64,000 bases of DNA from Plumapathes pennacea (taxonomy: Eukaryota; Cnidaria; Anthozoa; Antipatharia; Myriopathidae). Shown one piece after another: positions 1-9,678 of this stretch. The DNA is taken from assembly GCA_964036295.1 (NCBI GenBank), contig OZ038463.1, positions 15,983,069-16,047,068 of the forward strand, in the 5' to 3' direction. A program made the translations under genes and the position numbers. The notes beneath the pieces were generated by a model. It was not told the DNA's origin. It searched no databases and saw only the letters and a program-made list of their open reading frames with translations. Numbering within the stretch: the first letter of the stretch is position 1; the number at the start of each line of letters is the position of its first letter.

Positions 1-11
1 GGCCACGACAC

Positions 12-44
12 CGTCAGTCCGTCAGTCCGTCAGTCAGTCCGTCA
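12..44. repeat. short tandem repeat, GTCAGTCC-type
   Basis: The window opens with four or five imperfect copies of an 8-bp (sometimes 4-bp GTCA/GTCC) unit. This is simple-sequence DNA. The 48-308 (+) and 411-169 (-) stretches next to it are open but not recognisable as a protein; they could be the edge of a gene lying to the left. Confidence 0.7.
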
Positions 45-593
45 TCTGTGTCAACAATAGGCTTCCAAATTAGGAAGTTTATTCCAAATTTGGGCACGAT
101 CACGCATGATGAAATACATTTCAAGAGATCGATTAACTTTAAAGGCACGGAATTATACGACCTTTTAATCACGGCTTTTGGTGAAAGTATGAATGCGGAA
201 GATGCTCCAAAGGTTTATACTTGCTCTTGGCCGATACCTCGAGTGTTTCAAGCATCGCCCGATTTTCCTGATAAACTCTGTGTGAAAACAACATTTCAAC
301 TGGCGTAACGGTACGGACTTTTATATCGATCGTGTAGTTATTATTTTGTGTGAATGTTTCAGTCGGTTGACCGTACACAGGAATCCGGCGTTCATCTCTA
401 TCGACACTCATTGTGCAGTGGACGCGCGCGATTTAGTGTTTACATTCCTCAGTTTAAATTTGCCTGGATAACTTACCGCAAGACTTGAAGTATATTGTGT
501 ATGCCGAAGCCCTTGAACGAAAGGTTACTTTGGTGTTCTTCGTTGATAATGAGTTACAATATTATTAAGAGTTCGCTCGAACGAACTATGCAA

Positions 594-888
594 TAGCCTG
601 CGTAGCTGGCGGTCTCATTCGATGCGGTTGAACAGTGTTCACGGGCGCCATCTTGTGCTGATGGCAGATGGGAGACTGAGGTCGAGTGACAAAATTACGG
701 GGCGGGGGGAGGGGGGCGGGGGCGTGGGAAAAGACCTTTTAGAAAAGGTCTTTTCCCACGCCCCCGCCTCCTCCCCCCGCTCCGTAATTTTGTCACTCGA
801 CCTCAGTCTCCCATCCGCCATCAGCACAAAATGGCGCCCGTGAACACTGTTCAACCGCATCGAATGAGACCGCCAGCTACGCAGGCTA
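594..888. mobile_element. foldback (long-TIR) element with 9-bp target duplication
   Basis: Two ~147-bp arms, starting TAGCCTGCGTAGCTGGCG and ending with its complement, form an almost perfect palindrome centred near 741 with hardly any loop. The element is flanked on both sides by the same 9 bases, ACTATGCAA (585-593 and 889-897), directly adjoining the TA termini. It has no coding capacity; frames inside are mirror images of each other. Long TIRs plus a 9-bp duplication are typical of Mutator-like foldback elements, so that superfamily is my inference. The arms differ at only a few bases (for example the G-rich run at 700-720), which suggests a fairly recent insertion. Confidence 0.85.
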
Positions 889-897
889 ACTATGCAA

Positions 898-2209
898 GAA
901 AACAACACATTCTTGTACGTATGTACGTATTCAGTCATCCGGTTAATATTTATCTGTTTCATCGGATTACCGAGACCGTAAATATGTGAACCTTCTATGA
1001 CAGGTCATTCATGTGACTATAATAAACTTCACTCAAAAAGCATTTTGTATTCGTCGTCATTTGAAACCCGACTTAAAGATTACCGCGTGAATATGTATAC
1101 CGCTTGGAAGGAAGTTACGCCGCTCAAAATGATTTAAACACCGGTAAAGCGGGCAAGGTTTGTGCACTTTAGAATAATAATATCCTGTCAATGTTCACTT
1201 TGAGTTGAGGGGATTAGGCCACTTTGAGGTTTACGAGAAGTTATTTGACTCTTTGAGCCGATTGCCTCATTAAATATGCATGTTACGCTTGATTGAGTGC
1301 AAGCGTGTTGCCCTCACAGTGGTAAAGCGTGATGTCTTACTTTGCAAAATTTTCCATTCGAATCTCTAAACATACACAGCTGCTGCACAAACGTGTGCAA
1401 AGTTTCAAATCGCTAGCCCTACTGACAGCAACCAAATAGCTCCATACTGAACTCTCTTATTTAGCATCAGTTCTAAATCAAAGGAACCATTAACACCAAA
1501 TAGGAGGGTTTAGTGTTGAGCAATTTGAACTTCAATAGCCCACATCTCAGCTGTTAAATGCGCTAAAGAGCTAATTTTTTGTGTGACCGTTTTTAGACAG
1601 GGCATTCCACAGAATTGTCTAAAATCCATATTCCAATATTTTTTGTGACATCACTTTACCACTATATTCACTCAAGGCAATCTCTACTTTAGAGCAGTTA
1701 AGACACAAGCCTGTTGTACGGACTAGACCACAACCAAAGTCTGCCAATCAAAAAGATAGCCGACCTTACATCGGCATCGCTGCTTTGATAAATTCTCCCA
1801 ATTCGAGCGTCTAAGTTTATAATTTTCATCCTCTGCCGCCTTGTAAATGAGGGTTTTCAAAACTGAGACTAAATCGAATACGCGGTTCAGCAAAAGTGGA
1901 GACCCGCGGAAACGGATGCGAACTTCCACATACCTAAAATTGAGCATTTTTACGATGTGGCCTTGAGCCAGTTCTATTAAATACCCATTCCCGCAAAAGT
2001 ACTTTTTACAAATTCGCGAACTTATAGCTGCCTTGCTGCTTTGATTTATCTCATTTCTTTCATGTACTATAATTTGTCAGTAATTATTATGCAAAGTTTC
2101 AAAACAGTCACCGCAACTTCATTTTCAATGAATCACCCTAAGGCGTTATTCCAGAAGCTTTATGTGGAACTACATTGATATGCTGCTATTTTTATGTGAT
2201 GCGTGAGAA
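898..2209. other. no gene seen
   Basis: AT-rich intergenic DNA. The longest open frame (1947-1723 on -) is 74 codons and has no recognisable motif. I see no repeat structure here. Confidence 0.5.
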
Positions 2210-2492
2210 CCTTTAAGCCCTGTCAAACAGTCACAACATTTGTTTCAACATTCTCTCAACATTGTTAAGAGCCGGTGTTGAGGCCGTTTGACACCCCCTC
2301 TCAACATTGTTGAGACATGTAAGAAGAGTTTGGGTTTTTTTTTAAACTTTGCCCCGACATCGTCTCAACCTTTTGCTCTAGAACTTTTGAGGCCGTTTGA
2401 CACGGCACGTTCTCAACATCTCTCAACATGTCTCAACAATGTTAAGAGAACATTGAAATAACTGTTGTGACCGTTTGACAAGGGCCTAAAGG
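2210..2492. mobile_element. MITE with CCTTTA-type inverted termini
   Basis: The left end (about CCTTTAAGCCCTGTCAAAC) is matched in inverse by the right end (GTTTGACAAGGGCCTAAAGG), with similarity continuing inward through a CAACATT/AATGTTG-rich stretch. An internal motif (GCCGTTTGACAC) occurs twice, near 2283 and 2391. It is about 280 bp and non-coding. I could not fix a target-site duplication. Confidence 0.65.
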
Positions 2493-2571
2493 AAACAGAC
2501 AGACAGTTTCCTAGTGCATCAACATAATAGTCATTAAGTCAGTACAATATGTTACCTCTGATTGGACCAAG

Positions 2572-2697
2572 TAAGGCCCGTTTCAAACGTCGCGCTACTG
2601 TCGTGCCGAACTCAATGCAAATGAGCTTAAACAATGGATTTTGCTCATTTGCATTGAGTTTGGCACGGCAGTGGCGCGACGTTTGAAACGGGCCTTA
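2572..2697. mobile_element. small foldback MITE
   Basis: A 126-bp inverted repeat. Left arm TAAGGCCCGTTTCAAACGTC, right arm its near-exact complement, with further pairing through the CTCAATGCAAATGAGC region and a short central spacer. Each side is flanked by AAG, a possible 3-bp duplication. Confidence 0.7.
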
Positions 2698-2699
2698 AA

Positions 2700-4740
2700 G
2701 TGTAAAGCACGCAAACCCAAACAACAACGCAAAACAAGACTGAAGACATTGATGGTGGTTGCTTGAAGTTTCGGTAAGTAACTTAAGAGTCAGAACCAAC
2801 AAACTTACGATGGTATACATCAAATCATATCTGTAACTGTCATGCAAAAACGAAGAAGCGCGCCAGCACTAGTATTAAATCAGAAACAACAAATGTCCAC
2901 ATAGTAAAGTTCGAAATGATTCTGGCACTGCTTGATCACTTCCGTATTTCTCTGCGAATTAAAGACTGAGGCTCTGTCATGAGCTGTGACGCGCGGTACT
3001 CTCAGCTTGCAAAACTTAAAAACGTAAGGCTAACGTTTTTTTAAGTTTGATTAATGGCGGATGAAGCAAAGCACAACAAAGTACAAATTACGCCTTAAAA
3101 ATGAGATACATTATCAAGAAGGAAAAGCAAAGTTCATTCGGTGAAAATCGAGCAGTCGCCAAGACAAATTCCACCGTTTCTAAAATGTAATTGCCGAAAT
3201 GTTTTGCGGTTGCATGAAGACTTCTGTCTGTTTTGAAATCATTGAAGACGATAAGTTATGCTAGCCATATCCTTGGATTGAAACATATTAAAGGAGTCCA
3301 TAGTAACTCTGTAACAACATATTTTATTGCAGTATTATTCCTTGCGAGTCAAGCGTGCCGCTGATTAGCATAGTATATTCTGCTGATCTTGTGTAGCAGT
3401 TTATTTGTGAATTTATCTGGCTGACTAGCACCTGTTCGTCGGTCCATCTATTTTTCTATTTCTATCTAATGTATCTATTCATACCCGTGGTCAGTCAAAT
3501 TAGGGCCTCAAAGTGCTGAAAGGTAGCCTGCCTTGGTCAACTGTTACCTGCCTTTGTAGTAAAGTGCTACCTACATGTTTGTTACACTTTATTGTCGACT
3601 ATTTTTTTCTATTATTCCTCGTTGACATATTTCAATATTCTGCAAACAGAATAAAGAGTAAGTCGAATGACGAAGTGTTTGTTTAGTCGAAGTTCCATCA
3701 GAGTTAAAGGCGGAAATTCCTAAGCTTTTGAACTACATTATTATGCTGCTAATGTGATGCGTGGGCACCAAAATACAAACAACGGAAAATATGCGGTTTC
3801 TCTTGTACCGAAAACCACAATGAATCTTGTGGTTAGTCATTGTCTTGGTTGAATGTCAGATGCCAAGACGAAATCAAACATACTGTATATCCAATGAAAA
3901 ACGTGCAAATTTAGTATTTGCATAGTACTACATCAGAACAAAGCGGAAACAAAGTCCGTGTTTACAATGGCCGAAATCCAAAGAACAAGCAAATATTCAA
4001 CTCGTGTCACCTGGAGCACTCAGGTTTGGTAGCCCGGGGCAGGACTCCGTGTCAAACAAGACTGGAGTTCCCAGTGAGCTCTCGACGTCGGATTTGTCAT
4101 TAATCGGTAGCAATCAGGAGGCCCTGCTGCGAAGGAGGAACTGTGCAGTGGGGCTCATGATGTGCGAAATAGCTTACTGCATTGTTTGAAGTCTCCCCGC
4201 AACCAGCTTCCCGTAAAAGCAATTAGAAGAAGAAACGATCGAATCGTTTAGCGTATATTTGGGGGTCTTAGTTTTCGAGGTCTTAGGTCTTAGTTTTCGA
4301 GAGACACCCTGGGCGAGCCGCCTGAAAGCTTTTCACAGTTTCCATCAACAGAAGGCAGGTTTGCGAGAAATTTATGGCACTGCACCCCAGAAGGATGATG
4401 TCACCTTCACTTTTGGCCGATTAACATAACTAAGGCAGAGTGAGCCAACTACTTCTTTCTTGTTTTAGACCATATTGACTTTATCGTTAAGAGAAATTCA
4501 AATGTTTTCTGATACACTAATAACATTGTTTAATCTATAAACGGGTTTATTCTGCCTAAATCCCGTTTTCCCACGCAATTATATAATCTATACTTACTAC
4601 AAACCTATAATTTATATTGCAGTAAACAAATTGTGCTTACCATGCGCAAAATAGAGTATATCACGTTTGATTAGACTCAAATTAGACTCTTAGCTGTGCT
4701 CGAAAGTGGTCTCAAAACGCAGGAAATGCCATTTCAGAGA
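2700..4740. other. no gene seen
   Basis: Intergenic. Short open frames at 3918-4189 (two overlapping frames, 61 codons each) have no recognisable content. Confidence 0.45.
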
Positions 4741-4749
4741 CTCTAGATT

Positions 4750-4885
4750 TCAAAATTTCCCGGAGGGGGGGGGGGGGGGGGCATACCCCCCCGACCCCCC
4801 TAGCGGCTTGCGCCTCCGGCGCTCGAACACCAATACTCGGCCCCCAACCACCCCCTCTTTCAAAATCCTAGATCCGCCCCTGCTT
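4750..4885. repeat. dispersed GC-rich repeat fragment with poly-G run
   Basis: An ~18-base G run (from about 4764) is followed by C-rich blocks and ends near CTAGATCCGCCCCTG. Composition differs sharply from the AT-rich flanks. I take it for a fragment of an interspersed repeat; the 73-codon frame across it is low complexity and not a gene. Confidence 0.45.
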
Positions 4886-5545
4886 TGTGTAGGAGAGGAA
4901 CAAAATCTGTTTTGGCTGACTAGTTAGTGTATTAAATACGGAACGATCATGGCGCAACTTTCATTACTTGCCCGGCGAAGAATTTGAAGCATATTATTTG
5001 TTCGAAAGGCGGGAAAAAAAGCAGAACCACAAATAGTAAATCCTCACTGCCTCAGGAGCCCAGCAGATACTCCAAACGCAGCTGTTTCAGCAAAAACATC
5101 GCCCTTCTCGCGTATGGAATCGAACATTTTCATGCTTGCGTGCCAGTTTCTCCAATTTTCCGCTAGGTCTTCTTTCACTTGGGTTATTTCGTCTGGGAAA
5201 GCGGAGCAAACCTTGTTGTTGGGTTACGTTGCAGCCACATAACGTATAGTCGAAAGGGCATACCACCTCCTATTTGAATCAAGAGTTGATCGATGCAAAC
5301 ACGCGTTTGAATGCAAACGCCATCTCATAACTGCGTCCTGAAGCGAGTCGGCCGCTGTGATCTGTTCTGGACAACGCATGAAATTTGAACCGCACTTCTG
5401 AAATTTCACCCAAACCTCAGGCCATGACAAAATTTGCGGGTCCAGGTTTTAACTAATTTCATGCCAGTACTAATTCAACCGGAAATCATTCAGCGAATTT
5501 CTGAAAGCCATGAAGCTCGTCATGCTTTACAAAAATAAGGCATCT

Positions 5546-5617
5546 CTCCCCGGCGGGGAATCGAACCCCGGTCTCCCGCGTGACAGGCGGGGATACTCAC
5601 CACTATACTACCGAGGA
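5546..5617 (-). tRNA. tRNA-Asp (GTC), copy 1
   Basis: A complete 72-nt tRNA gene read on the complementary strand: acceptor TCCTCGG pairs with CCGGGGA, discriminator G, anticodon GTC in the loop CTGTCAC, T-arm GGTTCGATTCC. The A box (TAGTATAGTGG) and B box match Pol III consensus. A run of five T lies about 10 nt past the 3' end on the transcribed strand, fitting a terminator. It belongs to a repeat family: the same flanks recur at the other tRNA-Asp copies in this window. A MITE is inserted 14 bp beyond its 5' end. Confidence 0.93.
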
Positions 5618-5631
5618 TCTGTATACAACCA

Positions 5632-5860
5632 GGGCCCGGTTGTTCGAAAGCCGATTAAGCCAATCCAGGATTAACGAAATTCTCTCCGCCGATAAACTGC
5701 AGGGTTTTGTTTAAATATGAATTAAAAAGCTTGTTTTAGCCGAAAACGTATCAAAGAAGTCGTTGCAGGACGAAACCTTCACATTTTCAGGCTTATAAAT
5801 GACAAGAAAGTTTACACCTAATCCAGGATAAGCTTAATCGTGCTTTGAAAAACCGGGCCC
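5632..5860. mobile_element. MITE with GGGCCCGG termini, nested in the tRNA-Asp repeat
   Basis: A 229-bp element beginning GGGCCCGGTTGTTCGAAAGC and ending with the inverse (GAAAAACCGGGCCC), with inner inverted words around TAATCC/GGATTA. It splits the tRNA-Asp unit: the unit's TGGATACAA...CAACAACAA flank is interrupted between 5631 and 5861. A second copy, lacking its right end, lies at 56371-56562. Confidence 0.8.
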
Positions 5861-6327
5861 AGAGCAACAACAAAAAACACACATCGTGCACAGTTTGCGG
5901 GAGGCAAAAATATTCCTAGCGAGAGATATCTGCAGATGAAAAACAAACCCTGCCGGGGTAAACACATTGTGCATTTGCGTCTGCTACATCAAAAATACAT
6001 GTGCTTTTTAAATTAATGCTTCGTGCATTTTATAACCTACGCAAAATTTTGTGTTGCGCTGTTCTATAACTTATACTCTGGATGAAGCCATGTTGACCAA
6101 GAGAAAAGTCATTTCAATTTCCCCCGCACCGCCACTACTCACGACGTCATACGGTTGCCTTTATGTAACATAGAACATTACAAAATTAAATATTTCATAT
6201 ATGACGACGACTAAGAATAGACCAAAAAATGAACAATGCATAGCAAAAAGAACAACAACAACAAATAGCAGATAAACGAAGGCCAAAACCTCTTTGTGAG
6301 ATTAATCTTTACAAAAATAAGGCATCT

Positions 6328-6399
6328 CTCCCCGGCGGGGAATCGAAACCCGGTCTCCCGCGTGACAGGCGGGGATACTCACCACTATATTACCGAGGA
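6328..6399 (-). tRNA. tRNA-Asp (GTC), copy 2, damaged B box
   Basis: 72 nt, same layout as copy 1, 782 bp away. Two changes: base 10 (G to A), which turns a G-U pair into A-U, and one base in the T-arm (GGGGTTCG becomes GGGTTTCG) that removes the conserved last T-stem pair and one of the B-box Gs. The second change should weaken Pol III promotion and folding, so this copy is likely a pseudogene or weakly expressed (inference). Confidence 0.8.
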
Positions 6400-6717
6400 T
6401 CTAGATACAAACAAAACGACAACAAAAAAACATGTATTTTGAATTAATGCTCCATGTATTTTAATTTGTTTTGCGTTGTTCTGTAAATTCTACGCTGGAT
6501 GAAGCCATGTTGACCAAGAAAAAACTCCGACATTTGAATTTCCCGCGCACCGCCATGCAGAACAATACATGATTATAAGTTAGCAATAATAACAGCGACC
6601 AGGAGCAAACCAATAAAGTATGAACAATGCATGGCAACAACAACTACAATTTGCCAAAACGTATTTATGAGAACTGCTGTTTATTTGGGGATCTTTACAA
6701 AAAGAGTAACTATATGC

Positions 6718-6750
6718 TCTCCCCTGCGGGGAATCGAACCCCGGTCTCCC
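6718..6750 (-). pseudogene. truncated tRNA-Asp, copy 3
   Basis: Only the 3' part of the tRNA (acceptor 3' strand, T-arm, part of the variable/anticodon side) is present, with one base changed in the acceptor region (CCCCTGCGGGG against CCCCGGCGGGG). The sequence then jumps straight into the unit's ACAACAACAAC flank. The A box, anticodon and 5' acceptor strand are missing, so it cannot be a working gene. Confidence 0.85.
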
Positions 6751-7304
6751 ACAAACTAAACAACAACAACAAACACATGCACAACGTACACAATTTGTGG
6801 TGGCAAGTATTCCTATCGAAGGACATCTGCAAATGAAAAACAGACCTTGTGAGCAAATACATCAGTATATTGTACATATGAATCTGCGACATAAAAACAA
6901 TTCGGATATGCGTCTCTTATCAACAGTAAATGTGTATTTTAAATCATAATTTTGTGTTGCGCTGTTCTGTAAATTGTACGCTTGATGAAGCCATGTTGAC
7001 CAAGAGAAACTCATTTGAATTCCCATGCACTGCCATATTGAATCTCATGACGTCATACGGTTGCCTATGTTATGTTGCAAATACGCAGAACATTACATGA
7101 TTATAAGTTATGCAAGAATAACAACGACCAGGAACAAACTAATAAAGTATGAACAATGCATGGCAACAACAACTGCAACAACCAGAAAGACTAGGCATGA
7201 GACTGTTTGCCAAAACGTATTTGTGAAAATTAATCTTTACAAAAAGATAGGGGGGCATTCCCTTAAATTAATTATGAGGGTGTGCCGCTGAGTCCCTGTG
7301 GCCA

Positions 7305-7640
7305 TGACCCTGTTCCAGAGTAAAGAAAGGCAATTTTGCTACCCTGTTTCACACAAAATGATGAAACTAGATACCCTGTTCCAGACTAGAGGCGATTCTA
7401 CAAACGGAAACGGCTTGAATTAAAATGTGGCGTTGCGTGATCATGCAAAGCAACAGTTCAGAGCTGTTTTGCAGCGACAGACTCGACTATAAATCATCAA
7501 GGATTCTGGCAGGAAGAAATATCGACCTTGTTCCAGAACTAGACTGAACGAAAAATATACCCTGTCCCAGAGAGAAACGGTGATTTGTATACCCTGTTCC
7601 AGAGTCGGAGAGGCGAAAAGTATACCCTCGAGCAGCACGT
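7305..7640. repeat. degenerate ACCCTGTTCCAGA motif array
   Basis: The word ACCCTGTTCCAGA or a close variant recurs about seven times (near 7307, 7340, 7371, 7526, 7558, 7588, 7621) at mostly 30-40 bp spacing, with one ~155-bp gap. Spacers are unrelated to each other. The block ends in a run of 16-17 C (about 7681-7698). Function unknown; probably part of a dispersed repeat. Confidence 0.55.
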
Positions 7641-7799
7641 CCCCATATAGACCAAGTATAGGAGTGCCCCCCACCTCTCCTCCCCCCCCCCCCCCCCCGG
7701 GCTCTCACACTGCCAAACAGCACAGTAACTGAAATCCTTGGCCTTGCCTTCAACCCAGGCTCGAAAATTGGGAAAACGGTGTGAGAAGCGTTTTCCATT

Positions 7800-7990
7800 T
7801 GACAAAAAAAAAAAAAAAAAAATCCGGAAAATCAGGGAAAAAATCAAATGGAAAGTTTTCAGTAAGAAACTTCGGAAATTGTGGACAACCTCTCGAGGTT
7901 GTCCTGGTTTTTCGAAAATTCCGGAATGACCGATGGTCAAACGGAAAGCGCCACATTCTTTCCTTCGAAATTCAACCACCATGAAACTCC
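7800..7990. repeat. poly(A) tract and inverted-repeat remnant
   Basis: A run of ~19 A (7804-7822) is followed by GAAAA/TTTTC-rich sequence with a perfect 22-bp palindrome at 7882-7903 (GGACAACCTCTCGAGGTTGT plus CC). Several overlapping frames on both strands cross this block, but they are low complexity and I reject them as genes. Words shared with 8087-8112 (see the 56/58-kb inverted repeat) point to transposon debris. Confidence 0.45.
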
Positions 7991-9171
7991 GATATCACTT
8001 GCTTAAATAACCTTCACTACGTGTAACCAGTGAGAAACGGTGTCTTATGTTGATTAGCCAAAAACCATTCCCAGTAGATGAAAGAGCCTGGGAACGAGGT
8101 TAAAACCAATCAAAATCGCAAAAGCTCGTGACGTCATCGGACCGGCATTATCACGCTCAGGCGTCTCTCTCGCCCGAGGCTTGGGTTGAGGGCCGAGGAG
8201 ACGACTGACATATTTTCAGGCTATGGAAACGACTGTGTTGGCGGCTAGTTGCTACCTTGCGCGCTCAGAGGTCCTTTTCGCTCGCTTCGTCACCACCCTT
8301 CTTGTTGAAAATTTCTTGAAAGAAAAAGGTAAGGAAGTCTGGAATAGCACGACGACAGTGATTTTCTAAAACAAGATGCGGATACAAGGCTGTAAAAGAG
8401 ACCCACATATTGTGCATTTGTTTATTACGCAAGGTCTTTAGCCGTGATTGAATGAAACGATTTCTTTAAGGCACTGACACTGAGTGACAGGAGAAGACCT
8501 GAGCCCAGTCCCAAAAGCCAATATTCTGTTAAAATTCAGATACTTTTTTTCAGAAATGATAAGCAAAATACAGTCGGTAGGAATCGAACAAATTACTGTT
8601 GCAAATTTCACCGTATGTGGTTTGATGCCCCGTGACTCTGTGAGGAAATCCAATTAAGTAAGATTATATTTCGACCTTTTCGCTCAATTTTGAAGCTATT
8701 TCGGAGTGCCTTTTCCTGCAAGAAAACCTTCCCATAAGGCCGTTTGTGTCATTACCGTGTCGTGTGAAACTCACATGGAAATGGTTGATGTTTCCCGCCA
8801 TGTTTGTTGGATCACCGTGATTGAAGGTGATACGTAATCGGATTGAAGGGCTCTTGCTCTCTTAAGGCGGCTAACGTAGAAAATGCCGGGTGGCAAGGCT
8901 GGCCATAAAAATACAGTCATTACCATTCGTTTTACAAAGAGTTGTATTAGAAAGCTCGAGTACCAGGCTTTAATTGGCGCCGAAGTACCCTTTCACCTCA
9001 CATTACTTTCTTCATACTTAAAATTCGCACTTAGCGAGTTAGAGAGCACAAAAAATTTCTTCTAAGTCGAGAGAATCAAGCTTACAGGGGTAAGCGAAGC
9101 GCCACTGTACGTTATCAATGTTCTTCACAGTCGCGCGAGCGCCGACAGTTGACTCATACTGAGACATAAAT

Positions 9172-9497
9172 AGAGGATATTACACGGCGGCGCGAAGATA
9201 TGAATTTTATTTTCGAGTGGTAAAAACAATATTTTACGAGCGAGCGCTTCGCGAGTGAGTAAAATATTGTTTTTACCACGAGAAAATAAAATCCATATCT
9301 TCAAGACGCCGTGTAATTTCTTTTTTTTTTTATATTAGACACGGGTGTTTTACGAGAAATTGCACAAACAACCGTGCAAAAGCGGGAAATGATGCCAACG
9401 ATATCGATATGGAAAATACGCCACTCGGGTCCCGGATGTAGTTTCGTATGGATTTTACGCACGGTATATTTTTCAGTAAAACACTCGTGTCTCTATA
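9172..9497. mobile_element. composite inverted-repeat element, copy A, upstream of the transporter gene
   Basis: Two parts. At 9183-9316 a large palindrome: arms containing GAAGATATGAATTTTATTTT and AAAACAATATTTTAC around a centre near 9247. At 9340-9497 a second inverted pair, ACACGGGTGTTTTACGAGAA and TTTTCAGTAAAACACTCGTG. The same composite occurs at 36181-36517 in opposite orientation. Outer ends read TAGAGGATATTACACGG and its CTATA partner. It ends about 180 bp before the ABCC start codon, so it probably supplies part of that promoter region. Confidence 0.8.
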
Positions 9498-9678
9498 ATA
9501 ATATGGTTTATATTATTTAAATACCCAATAATTATTCCCGTAATTATTATAAACATTTGATCGCGTTTTCACACTTCACAGCATGGAGCTAACGCCAAGG
9601 CAACACTTCCATGAGACCCCTGTATAGAATTTGTATTGAAGGCTAAAATAAAGCTCCTCGCGCTTGTTTCTTTTTAAG

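Larger units (their letters stand above)
5865..7265. repeat. tRNA-Asp repeat array 1 (three units)
   Basis: Body of the tRNA-carrying repeat family. Each unit has the same landmarks in order: (tRNA), CATCGTGCACA...TTGCGG, ATATCTGCAGATGAAAA, a TGCATATGCGTCTGC word, TTTTGTGTTGCGCT, a GGATGAAGCCATGTTGACCA word, a TGACGTCA-type palindrome followed by CGGTTGCC, AACAATGCATGGCAACAAC, then ATCTTTACAAAAA before the next tRNA. Units start at tRNAs 5546, 6328 and 6718; the last ends near 7245 with the ATCTTTACAAAAA word but no tRNA after it. The whole is non-coding apart from the tRNAs. Confidence 0.75.

Noticed and set aside
48..411. 86-codon (+) and 80-codon (-) overlapping frames
   Set aside because: Neither shows a recognisable domain; I cannot tell whether either is an exon of a gene to the left, so neither is called.
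622..962. Open frames on both strands at the start of the window
   Set aside because: They are mirror images created by the foldback palindrome and contain no protein-like composition.
7441..7984. Several frames of 67-147 codons on both strands
   Set aside because: They run through poly-C and poly-A tracts, overlap each other in all frames, and have low-complexity translations.
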